Both the position numbers and the translations under genes were made by a program. A stretch of 64,000 nucleotides of DNA. Source: Vicugna pacos. Taxonomy: Eukaryota; Chordata; Mammalia; Artiodactyla; Camelidae. The stretch lies in the NCBI RefSeq assembly GCF_048564905.1, contig NC_133006.1, positions 22,970,001 to 23,034,000 on the forward strand, given 5' to 3'. How positions within the stretch are numbered: position 1 is the first letter of the stretch; every line of letters begins with the position of its first letter. The notes below the pieces were generated by a model. The model was not told the origin of the DNA, did no database searches, and saw only the letters and a program-made list of their open reading frames with translations. This document shows, piece after piece, positions 24,101 through 35,720 of this stretch.

Positions 24101-24870
24101 CTTTATTATTTCCTTATTTTGACTACTTTAAGCTAAGCTTCTCTTTTTTGTTCCTTCAGAGAGAAGCTTAGGCTATTGATTTAAGATAATACTCTTGTTC
24201 TACTTAAGACATTTAAAGTTCTAAATTTCCTCTAGGCATTACTTTTAGCTGCATCCAATAAAGTTTGGTAGGTAGCGTTTTCATTTTTATTCAATCCAAA
24301 ATATCTTCAAAAATTTTTTTGATTTCCTTTTTGATTCACAGATTATTTTTAAATATATTAATTAATATCCAAATGTTGTTTAAATCTAAAATTTCCTTCT
24401 GATTTTTATTTCTAGTTTAATTTTTTTGTAACTGGAAATCATCCTTTTATGGGCAGCCTTTTATTAATCATTTAAAATATTTTTTCATGAATGAGTGTTT
24501 TTCAATTTGATATGTACCTTTGTCAATTTCCAGTGCTGTAAAGTAGTCATTTTGGACAATCTTTCCAGTCTTAATTGTTGCTTTTGGGGAAGGGATTTGC
24601 TGAGCTATTCACTCAACCATTCCAGAAGTACTCTTAATCTTATTTTTGACAACATTTTTCTCCAAATTTAGTGCACTTCTCATAAATTTCCTTCTAACCA
24701 GTTAGTTTCATGTGTCAATAGCTATTTCCAAAGTACAACTGTAGATACATTTGTCAATTTCATTTTTTTCCTTATGTGTCTTCTTCATGGTTTCTCTCTT
24801 GAAGCTACCTGGTAAAATTGTAAGAAGTCCATCATGGTGATCTTTGCTCATTCTTAACTTTCCCAAGTCA
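21170..24870 (-). mobile_element. Long old L1 LINE, antisense (3' end and much of ORF2)
   Basis: Starts with 'ggctttattgaagtgttgtt' and passes 'agattgcctttcctggacat'-like 3' sequence, 'ggtgcaccattttacatt'-like, 'tctgggcctgggaac' and 'tttgatttattgattttctc', the antisense order of L1 ORF2. Many stops in every frame. It expands the intron between the two W-linker exons. Confidence 0.85.
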
Positions 24871-24971
24871 TTTGGTTCATTAAAGAAATTGCACTATTCC
24901 TTTGTGCTAAAAATGCACTTTTAATTTCATCTTTTATTTCAGGTGGCCTACAAAAGTGATTGCCTTACTTG

Positions 24972-25185
24972 TTCTGTAAAAGCCAAGATTGTAAATATTT
25001 TAAGGTTTGTGGGCTATGTAGTCTCTGTCACAATTACTCAGCTGTGCCCTTTTAGCACAAAAGCAGCCATAGGCACTGCATAATGAGTTAGTATGGTTGT
25101 GTTACAATAAAACTGTATGTACACAAATGACGGGTGGTAGGCTGAATTTGGCTCCTGGGCCAATCTGCTGACTCTTGGTCTAGAA
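24972..25185 (-). mobile_element. hAT-type DNA transposon remnant, antisense
   Basis: 'gtctctgtcacaattactca', 'aagcagccataggcactgca', 'gttacaataaaactgtatgt' and 'ggctcctgggccaatctgct' match the well-known hAT element whose end reads 'gccaatctgctgacc'. Same family as 12290-12640. Confidence 0.7.
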
Positions 25186-26154
25186 AAAGTTACCTTTTTA
25201 CACTCTGAAAATTTACCCATTTTAGGAATTTTTAAAACTCACTTGCACTTACGCTTGAAACAAAGGTGAATATTTTAAAAATGAATTTTTTTAATAGGAT
25301 GTTAATAATAGACCCAATGAATATTCTCTTTTCAAGTTCATTCCTTCAGGTCCTGTTTACGGCACAAGATATATTTCTTAAACGGTCGTAGGAAACAGTT
25401 TTAGCATCAGTTTTGTCTCTTCCTATCATGGATGTCTCCACATGCAGTTAGTTTTAACTGTTTTATCACTCTATTGCCTATGCACGAAACCAGATCACAC
25501 TTTTTTAAGTGTAAGCTGCAGTATTTCACTTTCATTTTATGATAGCACTTTCTGCCTTGATCAGTGTAATCAACTTTGATTTTTATAAAAAGCAACTCCC
25601 ATATCTCTGTGGTTTAACCCATTCATACTGGTAATATGAGTATACCTGTGTCAGTAGCGCTCCTGGGCAACTCTGAGAACTAGTTTTTTTCTAGTCTTCT
25701 GTCTGCTCTGTTTTTAGGGTCTTGCGGTTCTGGCGATAGGTAGGAAAGTGTTAGAATGAGAATGAGAGTGAAAAAGTTCACATGAACTATTTTAAAGTCA
25801 AAACTGGAAATGGTATGGCTCCCTGCTGAGCACACTTGTTTGGCCACAAGTCAGTGACATTGTCTCACCTAAATGCAGTGAAGATGCTGAGAGGCAGACA
25901 TGTAATTTTGCTATTTGTTTAAGAAGATAACTGTATGTTGGGAATATATGAAGTCTGTACTACATAAAGTATAATAGAGGAATTAATTATTATGATTATA
26001 TTTAATACGAAAAGCAGTGGAAACTTTAGTTCAAGCAAAAGTTATAGAATAAATTTGGGTCATTAGCAAAAGAAGTATTGGAAAGAAGAAATTACCTCTT
26101 GCACCAGGAAATTCAGATACTAGGTCTGACAATGCATATTTATTTTCTTTTCAG
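25186..26154. other. Intron, nothing recognised
   Basis: No named repeat or exon. 25725-25746 looks splice-flanked but is 22 bases long and not in phase. Confidence 0.4.
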
Positions 26155-26181
26155 ACTGGAGGAAGGAATTTTTCCAGGCTG
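26155..26181 (+). CDS. 27-bp W-linker exon before B30.2 (DWRKEFFQA)
   Basis: ttattttcttttcag, 27 bases, gtgagt. It reads DWRKEFFQA when spliced after a G-ended exon, closely matching EWKKALFKP of BTN3A1. It lies 200 bases before the B30.2 exon, the usual spacing in BTN genes, so it is the main linker exon. Joined to the next exon it gives ...FQA-VDVTLDP. Confidence 0.85.
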
Positions 26182-26381
26182 GTGAGTCATTCCCTGATGA
26201 CCTAAGAGGGACTCGACTCCTTATTCCCAGGATCAGTCTCAGGATTTGTTGGAAGAGGGCTGATGAAAGCCTCCACATGGGAATATATTCCCATCCTGCA
26301 AGCTCAAAGATATCTCAGGCTTGTATCTTTGCTTCCAGAATCTCTCTTTTTTAGAGATTGAAAGGGTTATTGTCTTTGCAG

Positions 26382-26929
26382 TGGACGTTACTCTGGATCC
26401 AGTCACAGCTCATCCTGCCCTCATCTTGTCTGAAAAGAACAGACGTATAATCTGGGGAGAGAAGCCTCAAGATCTACCTGAGGATCCACAGAGATTTTAC
26501 TCCCTTCCCTGTGTGCTGGGTCATCAAGTCATCACTTCAGGGAGATGCTACTGGGAAGTAGAAGTCGGGGACAGTGGAGCCTGGGACCTGGGAATTTGTA
26601 GGCCTCATGTAACGAGGAAGGGGAGGATTTGTATAAAACCAGAGGATGGTTTCTGGGCCATCAGGTTTTATAAGGATGAGTACTGGGCACTCACCTCTCC
26701 AGAAACACAACTTACTTTAAAGGAGCACCCTGCCACAGTATGTATTTTCCTAGAATATGAGGAGGGGCGTATCTCATTTTATAATATGACAGATAAATCC
26801 CACATTCACACCTTGTCTCAAGGATCCTTTGATGGGCCCTTAAGGCCATTTTTCAGACTTTGGTCCAGCGATTCAGGGCATTTGACCATCTGTCCAGTGT
26901 CTGAAGCAGCACAGGTGCCCCTGTGCTAG
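26382..26929 (+). CDS. B30.2 (PRY-SPRY) terminal exon of a butyrophilin-like protein
   Basis: The exon starts after ttgtctttgcag in phase 1 and runs 548 bases to a TAG stop, giving 181 residues. PRY begins VDVTLDPVTAHPAL. SPRY motifs follow in order: FYSLPCVLGHQ, SGRCYWEVEVG, WDLGIC, GFWAIRFY, VCIFLEYEEGRISFYNM, GPLRPFFRLWS and LTICPVSE. The protein ends 8 residues after LTICPVSE, without the long tail of BTN1A1. In BTN proteins B30.2 is the cytosolic ligand- or partner-binding domain. Two sites differ from better-known relatives: SGRCYW has Cys where SGRHYW is common, and the position equivalent to the phosphoantigen-contacting His of human BTN3A1 (in FNWHYCVLG) is Leu. An upstream ATG at 26321 lies in the intron and is not the start. 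Closest named relative not decidable here. Confidence 0.95.
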
Positions 26930-27400
26930 GAGCACCATTTAAGCTGCGGGTCAGTGTGTATTGATGCATGGACCATGACATGAATTCTCCTATACCAGAA
27001 GCAAGTTACTTTTTCTTATTCATTTTTATGCTTCTCCCTATTATTTTATCTCCTTCATAAACAGCTCCCCCAAAGCATGGTGCAGGGTGAAAAACTGTGT
27101 GTTGCATGTGGTATGTTTAATGAAATATATATACATAGACATATATGTATAGACATACTCTCATTTAATGTAATCATATTATCATTATAAATATACACAA
27201 GGAACTAGTGCATGTGATCACCCATACAGTGTTATAATTTCTTTAATATTACAAACTTAAAGTGACAAAGATAGGAGTAAGGGAAGAATAACTTTTTGTT
27301 TTATACTCTTTTTTACCTTTGGGTTTTGTACTACATTTACAAAGTGATATGCAGAAAGATAAAATTAAAAGTTTCAAATAAAAAATAATTCAATTGTTCT
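26930..27400 (+). other. 3' untranslated region of the butyrophilin-like gene
   Basis: From the TAG to a polyadenylation signal there are about 450 bases of AT-rich sequence with no further open frame. The AATAAA at 27377-27382 is the first good candidate end. An L1 end begins about 60 bases later. Confidence 0.5.
27377..27382 (+). terminator. Candidate polyadenylation signal AATAAA
   Basis: Canonical hexamer 448 bases after the stop codon of the B30.2 exon, followed by a T/G-containing stretch (caattgttctcagtcttct). Confidence 0.5.
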
Positions 27401-27440
27401 CAGTCTTCTAACTTAGTGACATTCAGAGGGGAAAAGAGGG

Positions 27441-27935
27441 CACTTAGAATGACAATCTCCATGTCCATCCATGTTGCTGCAATTGGTATTATTTTATTGT
27501 CATTCTAAGTGAAGTAATCCAGAAAGAGAAAGAAAAATGCCATACAACATCATTTATATGTGGAATGTAAAAAATGATAAAAGACACAAATGAACCCATT
27601 TACGAAACAGAAACAAAATCACAGATTTAGAAAACAAACTTATATAGTTACCCAGGGGAATACAGTGGGAAGGGATAAATTGGGAGATTGAGATTTGCAG
27701 ATACTAACTACTGTAGATAAAGTGGATAAACAATTAAGTTTATACTGTATAGCACAGGGAACTATATTCAATATCTTGTAGTAACCTATAATGAAAAAGA
27801 ATATGAAAATGAATATAGGTACATATATGTATGACTGAACTATTATGTTGTATACCAGGGATTGACACAACATTGTAAATTGGCTATACTTCAATAAAAA
27901 AATAAAATAAAATAAAATAAAATAGTGGCAAAAAT
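27441..27935 (+). mobile_element. L1 LINE 3' end with 5' inversion (twin priming)
   Basis: Bases 27441-27497 are antisense L1 ORF2 end ('cacttagaatgacaatctcc', 'ccatgttgctgcaattggta'). From 27498 the sequence is sense L1 3' end ('cattctaagtgaagtaatcc', 'actatattcaatatcttgta', 'gacacaacattgtaaattgg'), finishing in an (aaaat)n tail. The two parts meet at a 14-base inverted repeat (27441-27454 and 27498-27511). This is the known product of twin-primed L1 insertion. Confidence 0.8.
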
Positions 27936-30900
27936 ATTAAAAGTCTATTAAAATACTAAAAAGTAAAAAGAAAAAGAAAATATTGTATCTTTCAAAATTC
28001 ATTTTTCTAAATATTCATGATCAGAAAATGTTGAACATGTGCAATATCATATGAGTGGATGATTTGGCATTCTCTGATGATAAGCTTACAGGCCACAGGA
28101 CAAAATTTGAGGAGCAAATGGTCATGTTTGCATATGCTGAATTTGAAGTACAAGCAAGATGACCAAAAGAAGATGTTCTAGAAGTTGTTAAATATATGTC
28201 AGGAGCTCAGAATGAATGCTTAACATACATAGTTGGAGTATAGGGAAGAGGTTAAGGGCTAGGATGAAGAGAAAGACCCTGTGATTGGCCTATGGGGACC
28301 CATAGAAACAAAAAAGAGAGCTAGTTCATGGTAATCAAACAAGACTTCAGTGTCACGGGCTTAGTGATCATACATGTCCAATGTTGTGGAGGGTCAAGTT
28401 AGTTCAAGTGTCCAAGCAGAGCACAAGAGACCTGGCTAAGGCACTTCAGCAGACTGATGGGGTTTGAAGAGTGCATGGATATTAGGGAAGCGAAAGAGCT
28501 GAGTGTAGACCACTCTCTCAAAGAAACAGACTGTAAAAGAAAGAAAGATATGACAGGATCTAAAACAGAATGCAGGTTAGAAGGAAGGAATTTAGTTTGT
28601 GCTTGTTTTGAATAGCTTTGCTTAAATTTGTTTTGTTTTTAAATGGGAAACACCAAAACATATGTTTAGGTAGAAAGGAGAGCCGAGCATGAGAGATGGA
28701 ATTGATTGGAGAGAAGGTACTACGGGAAGTGATTATGCCTGGGAAAGAACAGAGGCCGTGATATTTGAGCCCAGTACTGAAGCCTGAATAAGAAGATGTG
28801 TCGTGGAAAAGCGCTTTAAGGGAGAAGAATATCAGTTTACCAGTGGTTAAAATGCTCGCTTAGGCTGCATGTATGAGTTGACTAAAATAATCTGCAGGAT
28901 TAATGCATCTGGTGGAGAGTTAATGCCACCAGAGGCCAAGACCCTGAGAGAAACACCCTGAGAGCAGAGGGAACAGTACGCTCTGGAAAAGAGGGACATC
29001 TCCAAGAGCCTGAGATGATGAGAAAGGGCAAGACATTGTAGCATTGTTTGTGCAGGTAATCTTAGAAATTGTTCTAGTTGCACTTTTGCTTCTCGGTTAT
29101 AATTATTCTCAGGATTTGCCACCATTTGGTCTTTTTGAGAAGGGAGCTCACACATTACTCGCACATTACCATGTCCCATAAGGTTGGTATCTAAACAACC
29201 CCAGACTGAGCTGAGATTCATGACCCTGATACTAATAACCAGTCACTAGCGATCAGTTAATAATGACCTCCATAGCCAATGCTTGCTTTCTCTCTGCAGA
29301 AATAACCTTCCAATATTCTGTGGGGTCTTTCAGATATTTTCTCTTTAGTCTTTTTGAAATTCCTTCCGACCTGCATTGCGTATGTGTTTGTTAGGTTCCA
29401 AATTTTTCCTCTGATTACTCTTGTGCACCGTTTTTATCATGACTTTGCCACTGAAATGTACCAATGTTTTAGTTTCTTTTTATGATCCCTAGAACACTCT
29501 TCAGTTTTCAAAACTGAAACACATAAAATATTTATACAGCAGATTACTCTCCCAGTGATAAGAAAAATAACTGCTCTGCAGTCTCACGGAATAAATTACA
29601 AAGGTGAACCAATTTATAGCCCAGATAGATATCCTTGCTAAGTCATCAGTTACGGCTGATTTACTTACTTTTGCAATTATTCTTATCTGGGCAATGAAAA
29701 CATTCATATGACTTTCTCATATTTTCTAAAGTTCTATGTTCAAAGATCAACAATATGCCAAGAAGGGAAAGAAGAGAAAGAGAATGACAGAAAGACAGGC
29801 TCCTTATGACACTCAGTAGAGAATTCATGGAGAGCAAATAGAGATGTGAAAATCAGCAACCGTTGGAAACAGATGTATGGATTAGTCTATTTGAACTACT
29901 TTGAAAATGTAGGTTGCAATAGAGTGAAGAAAATTAATAAATATAAAGGCATATGAAATTCATTCAACTGCTCATTTGTTCTAAATGCATTTACTAAGTT
30001 TTTGCCATGTTTCACACTGTGCAAGTGAGTATAAACTAACAAAATTACAATAAGCTGGATATCAAGGAAATTGTTTTCTGAGCACTAGGAGGGACAAATA
30101 AATGATTGTCCTTTTATTTGACATATGATTTAATCCTATTGTTGAAAATACATTTTGAAGGAAATCAATGTACTTGGAGGAGTGTATGCCATGGCGGTTT
30201 CTCATCTGCCCTTATGAGAGGTGTACCTGACTCAAGTCCCACTGTGACACCAACAGGTTGGGCCATGGAGTTCACACTTGAGGCAACACAACACAAAATC
30301 AAAAAGTGAAAAAGTGCCAAAAACTGAAATGGAAGGAAAGCTACACAGAGGACTGACATACCCGAGGGAGACACAGGCTAGTCTCAACTAGGGAAGCTGA
30401 ACCAGTTGTTTTTACCAATAAGGTTACGATTCGAAGCGAAAGATTTCTGAGTGATTTCCCAGAAATGCCTTTATCATTACTAACTTTTTTTCTGGACTCC
30501 ATAGTGAGTGAACAGTAGAGAAACCATCCCCCACCCCTGTCGTCAGCAAAAGGCCAAAGTCTCTCACCTGAGAAGCCTAGAATTACAGGGTTTACTTAGT
30601 AGAAATTCCTGACAGTTTCAATGGAATTTTTATGGTAGGACTTGAGTTATTTCTGGTTTAATTTTTCCCCATTGGACTTTGTTTTTACATTGGTATGCAA
30701 TAACAATCTCAACAGTAGTAGGAGAGTGAATAGCAATTATTAAGCTCATAGGTTAAGGGATGTGAAAACCACCACCTTACAAGGCTGGAGATGTAAAATT
30801 AAGAATCAGCTACCTTCAATGTCCCAGGTCGATTTTCCACAAACTGTAAGCTTAATAAGTCTAGATTGCACAAAACTATAGTGGCAGTATATACACACCA

Positions 30901-31040
30901 TGCTTACTCTGAAAAAGGTAAAAGCATAAATCTAGAAAGTTGGTATAATAATAGTTCACTTAAATCTCTATGTTAGTCTCTTGAAATTAATAGTAATAAA
31001 AACAGGAAGGACAGCCATTCCTCAGAGGGTTTATAAATTT
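27936..31040. other. Intergenic stretch, nothing recognised
   Basis: Three kilobases with unassigned, probably old repeat sequence (for example purine-rich 28230-28830). The 124-codon minus-strand frame at 28847-29221 has no splice or promoter context and no recognisable motifs. Confidence 0.4.
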
Positions 31041-31041
31041 T

Positions 31042-31060
31042 GTGTGTGTGTGTGTGTATG
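31042..31060 (+). repeat. (TG)n microsatellite
   Basis: Run of alternating T and G, 'tgtgtgtgtgtgtgtgtatg'-like, just upstream of the GC-richer block. Confidence 0.8.
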
Positions 31061-31139
31061 TGTCTTCATAGGAGCACACATATCAGCTTTATGTTCATGT
31101 CAGTTCATATTTATTACCATCATATGAACAAAGAGGAGT

Positions 31140-31331
31140 AAAGTGCAGTCCAGAGTCCCCTTCTCTGGTACTTCCTGCCCTTGGGCTGCTCTCCTACCTC
31201 CGCTGGTTACAGAACAAGGAGGAAGACAACTGGGTGGCCTGGAGCTTCCAGGTGCTAGGCTTCAGTGTTCAGAGGGGCCTCAAGAGGGGAGGAGAGGACA
31301 CTGACACTGCTTTGTTGGAGATTCAGCCAGG
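31140..31331 (+). other. Unidentified GC-richer open stretch ending at a donor-like site
   Basis: One frame stays open from before 31140 to 31331 and reads ...PALGLLSYLRWLQNKEED, then NWVAWSFQVLGFSVQRGLKR, ending in EIQP with gtgagt after it. Base composition and bias look more coding-like than the AT-rich surroundings. I do not recognise the protein. It could be an exon of an unknown gene, a relic of a processed copy, or chance. A (CG)-rich run follows at 31380-31400. Confidence 0.3.
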
Positions 31332-32080
31332 TGAGTTAAAAACGAATGTTGTTTGCTGGGGAATTAGAAGTGGAGTTGGGGGGGGTTGCGCGCGCGTGTG
31401 TGCGAAGGGCTTGAGAAAGGTCAATGTAGATGTGACAAATTTAGAAAAAAACAAAGGCCTAAATTTAGCGTTTTGACCCTCATGAATTGTTGATCTTTTC
31501 TTTCTTTCTTTCCATAGTTAGAAAACCTTAAGGGTTTTCTAGGGGACCTCTAGGAGAACCGTGTCTTCTCCAACCTTGAGTCCTGGGCTCCCCCCTCGGC
31601 ACTCTGGTCCTCAGAACCTGTCTGGCTCTGGCTCTGTTGGTTCTATATCCCTCCCGTGGTCTCTATGTCCTTCTTTAATATCTCTGTTCTCCTTCCATCA
31701 TTGTTTGTCCAACAGGCTTTTTTTTTTTCTCAGCTGAGAACACTCTGAGACCCATTTCTTTATTGTACCTCTTCCCCTAAACTCAATCCTTCATAAACAA
31801 ATTAGGAAAATGGGACCTTTTCCTTATAGTCTTCTATTTAATAAGAATGTCTAAAATAGGATATGAAAATCATGATAATATTACAATGCACGTAGAAAGA
31901 GTTCTGTAAGATTTAAAAACATAATTCTCTTCTTCTTATACAAATGCCCGAATAAAAGTTTTGTTTAAAAATAAAACAAAACAAAAGCGAAAGAACTGTA
32001 TCAGTTAGGCTTTTGCTGCCTATTTTTTATCAGTTTGCTGTCGTTCCATAAGGAAATACTTTACCTGCAGAACTGGCCAT
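31332..32080. other. Intergenic stretch, nothing recognised
   Basis: Pyrimidine-rich patches and short T/C runs. No exon or nameable repeat. Confidence 0.35.
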
Positions 32081-32084
32081 ATTG

Positions 32085-35000
32085 TACCATACATATTTGC
32101 CAGCTATTTTGTAAATATTTTCCCCTTTTGTTTCCTTCATTACACCCATTGAAGAATAAAATTTTAAATTTTGTTAAGGTCCAATTCATAATTTTTTTTG
32201 ATTCAAGTTTTACATGTTCTAAGAAATACATGCTTAGTCCAAAGTTGCAAAAAATTTCTCCTGTGTGTTTTTCCAGAAGATTTATAACTTTTGTATTTCT
32301 ATGAAGCTCTATGAGCCTTTTTGAATTTTTAAAAATATCGTTAAGGTTAAGGTTGCTGATTATTTTTTCCCATGTGGCCTTCCAGTTGTTTTATTGAAAG
32401 ATTATTCTTTCTCCCATTGAATGGCTTTGGCATCTGTGTTACAAATCAATTAAGCGTATACATATGGATGGGTTTCTGTATTAATCATTCAGGTACATTA
32501 GTCTATGTATCTCTCCTAATGCTAACAACAAACTTCAGAGATAGCATAGCTTTATTGAAATTTAAAAAATATGTATACAAACCCTCCAACTTTTTTCTTT
32601 TTTTTTTAATATTGCGTTGACTAGTTAAAGCCCTTTGTTATCAGACTGTGAATTACCACAAAAAGGCAGCTGGAACTTTGCTGAGAAATATGTTGATGCT
32701 ATAGAAGAATTTGAGGAGAATTGACATTTTAACCATATTAAGTCTCACGATCCATAAAAAAAGTTATTTCTTTCTTTTCATGCTTTTTTAAATTTTTCAT
32801 GCTTTCCTTAATAATCTGTAGTTTTCAAGGAAGAGATACTATATGCTTTTGTTACGTACATTCTTAAGTATTTTACATTTTTGCTAATAAAAGTGGAGTT
32901 TTCCATTTTTCTCTCCATTTTTATCATCGGTTTATTGTTACTGCATAAACTTAAATTAATTTTGCATATTAACATTGTATTTTGTGTCTCTGCTAAATAT
33001 ACTTATTAGTTGTTGTCGCTGCTTTGTAGATTCCCTAGAACTTTTTACATGTATATTCTACACATAATCTGCAAATATAGTTCTATTCTTTTCCTTACTG
33101 ATTTTTATGTTTTTTTTCTTTTTACTGCAATGGCTAGTACCTCAAGTAAATTATTGAGAAGAAGTGGTGAGAGTGGGCTCCTTTCCTGTTTTTCAACCTT
33201 GGAGGAAAACATTCAGTATTTCCCCATCAAGTACGACTTAAGCTTTAGGGTTTATCATAAACACCATTGATCAGATGGAGGAAATTCCCCTCTAGTCCTA
33301 TTTTAATAGCATTTTAATTTTTTGAACTATGAACAGATGGTGTATTTTGTCAAATGCTTTTGAAAAATCCTTTAAAGTGATTTTTTCCTTTTATTTTGTT
33401 AATATGATGAATTGCATTGACTGCTTTGAGAATATTGACCATTCTTGCATTGCTGAGATACATTCTGTTGACCCCAATCTTCTCATATGTATTGGATTCT
33501 GTGTCTTTGTTTATGAGTGTTGTTGACGTGGAACTTACTTTTTGCCAGGTTTTGTTTTAGGAGTTAATACTGATCTCATGACCCAAATTGATAAATGTTC
33601 CCTCCTTCACTATTTTCTGCAAGAATTTAGTGAAAGGCTGGTGTTATTTCTGCTTTAAATGGTCAAAAGAATTCCCCAGTGAAATCACTGTTCTGAACTT
33701 TTTCTGTGGAAAGGTTTTGTTAACAAATTCTATTTCTTTAATAACTTAGGGATAATGACATTTTATGTTTCTCTTGCATCACCTGTAGTAAGTTGTATTT
33801 TCAAGAATTTTTAAAATTTAATCAAGGTTGTCCAATTTGTTTCTAGAAGTTGATAAAAGATATTCTCTCATTATCCTTTTAATATATACAGAATTTATAG
33901 TTACAGCTCCTCCTTTATTCCTAATGTTAGTCATTTGTGTTACCTCTTTCAAATTTCTTGCTCTGATAAATGAGTATTTTATCAATTTTGTTGCTCTTAG
34001 CAAAGAATCAACTTTTGGCTTTAAAATTTTTTCTCAATTATTATCTCTTGTATTTTGTAGATTTCAGTTGTTTTGTGGAAATTGACAAGCTGGTACCCAA
34101 GCACTCAAAATAGTGTAAGTATTTCCTTTCTTCTACTTATACTTTGCATTCACTTTGCTTCTCGGGTACATTCTGCAATAGGTTGGTGTAATTATTGATA
34201 TGGTTGGATTTGCGTTTACCATTTCACATGTATTTTTAATTGTCTCCTCTGATTTGTGTACTCTGTCCTCCCTTTTCATTTTCTTTTTGATTACTTGAAC
34301 ATTTTTAGGATAGGAGACTATTTTAATTTATTCTTTGACTTTTTAGCGTCAACCCTTTGCATTATTATTGTATATGTATTTTATTTAAAATATATAAACA
34401 GTAACAACATAGGTCCTTTTAGCTCCTCTACCATCCATAATTTATGAAGAACACATAACAATGTTCTGTGTTTTTAAACAGATATGTACATCTCTAAAAG
34501 AAAAGTGGACTATTTCATATACCTAGATATTTACTACCTCTAGTGCTCTTCATTCTTTTCTGAAGCTCTGATTTTTCTTATATTATTTTCATTTATTCTA
34601 AAGAATTTCTTCTAGCATTTAAGGTGTGAGTCTGATGGTGACTCTTATAGCTTTTAATTACCATAAACTATCTTTATTTGTCATTAACTTTGAAGGGTAT
34701 CTTTGCTTAAATTAGAATTTTGAGTTGAAAACTATTTTTTTTAAACTTTATAGAGATATTGTTCACTGCCTTTGGCCTTCCAGAGTTTCTGATAACATTC
34801 TGCATTGCCAAATCATTGTTTTCCTTATGGAATATGTCACTTTTCTGGCTATTCTGACGTTCTTCTCCTTATCTTTGGATTTTTCAGTGTCAATATCGTG
34901 TGTCCAAGCATGATGTTCTTCATATTTATCCTGTTGGGGATTCTCTGAACTGACTGGAACCTCAAATTGTTGTCTTTCACTAAATTTAGGAGGAGAATTT

Positions 35001-35720
35001 GAAAAAGAACCATTACTTCTTCAAATATGTTTCTGACATAGTCTCTCTCCCCTTTCTTTCTCTTATTCCACATATCTATATGTAATTCTTTTTGCTATTG
35101 TCCCACAAGTCCCTTGGGCTCTGTTGTTTTCCCCCATCTTACACCTCTCTCTTCTTGGTTTGGATAATTATTATGTTCATGTTTATTAACACTTTCTTTT
35201 GTTAAATTCTTTCTTCCATAAGCCTATTTATGATAAATTTTTATATTGTCTTTTTTTAGTTTAAAAATTCCCATGTGATTCCTTTTTGTATTTTCTTATT
35301 CTCTACTGAGATTTTCTCTTTGTATTCAAAATGAACATGTTTTCATTTATCTCATTGATCATAGTTATGATAGCAGCTTTAGAGTCATTGTTGGAAATTT
35401 CCAACACTTAGTTCATTTCTGGAATGCCATCTATTATTTACCTTTTCTCTCGAGATAAAAATGTGTGTCACATTTTCCTAATGCTTCATATATCATATAA
35501 TATTGGACTATAACATGGACAGTTTGAATGTTATGTTACAAACACTCTGAAGTCTTTTATATATTTCCAAAGGCTATTGAATTATTTGCTTTACTGGACA
35601 GTTAACTTGCTTAAACTCAAACTGCAAACACTGTGATGCCCAACTTAGATTTCCGTTGGGACTTTGAAAGTCATTCCCATGTGCATGGTTGACAACTCTG
35701 AGGGATTTGGCATAAATGTG
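32085..35720 (-). mobile_element. Long old L1 LINE, antisense
   Basis: On the + strand 'ttttgttaaggtccaattca', 'ctcccattgaatggctttgg', 'gagaatattgaccattcttg', 'ttgctcttagcaaagaatca' and, toward 35.1 kb, 'gtcccacaagtcccttgggc' follow the reverse order of L1 ORF2 into its 5' part. Frames are extensively broken. Confidence 0.8.

Larger units (their letters stand above)
8831..26929 (+). other. Butyrophilin-like gene, 3' part (gene model)
   Basis: Exons in order: 8831-8851, 10241-10261, 12992-13102 (transmembrane), 14277-14297 (tentative), 14654-14671, four heptad exons at 17428-17448, 17535-17555, 17642-17662 and 17749-17769, 18800-18820, 19176-19202, 19894-19920, 26155-26181, 26382-26929 (B30.2). 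Each internal exon has AG before and GT after, is a multiple of three long and is in phase 1-1, the pattern of BTN-family genes. In that family the protein is a type I membrane protein with IgV and IgC domains outside, a juxtamembrane heptad region, and B30.2 in the cytosol. The Ig exons are not in the window. Cetartiodactyl BTN/BTNL paralogs are numerous, so I give no symbol. It could be read as BTN1A1-like, BTN2-like or a BTNL. No break was seen in the exons read. Confidence 0.85.

Noticed and set aside
24951-24971. Segment resembling the GGLRKLF exon after a good acceptor (ttttatttcag)
   Set aside because: About 16 of 21 bases match, but it has an in-frame TGA, no GT in the right place and adjoins a hAT element; at best a dead exon.
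25725-25746. AG...GT bracketed segment after tttttag
   Set aside because: Twenty-two bases, not in phase, no relation to the heptad family.
28847-29221. 124-codon minus-strand open frame
   Set aside because: No recognisable domain, start context or splice structure; chance frame in unassigned intergenic DNA.
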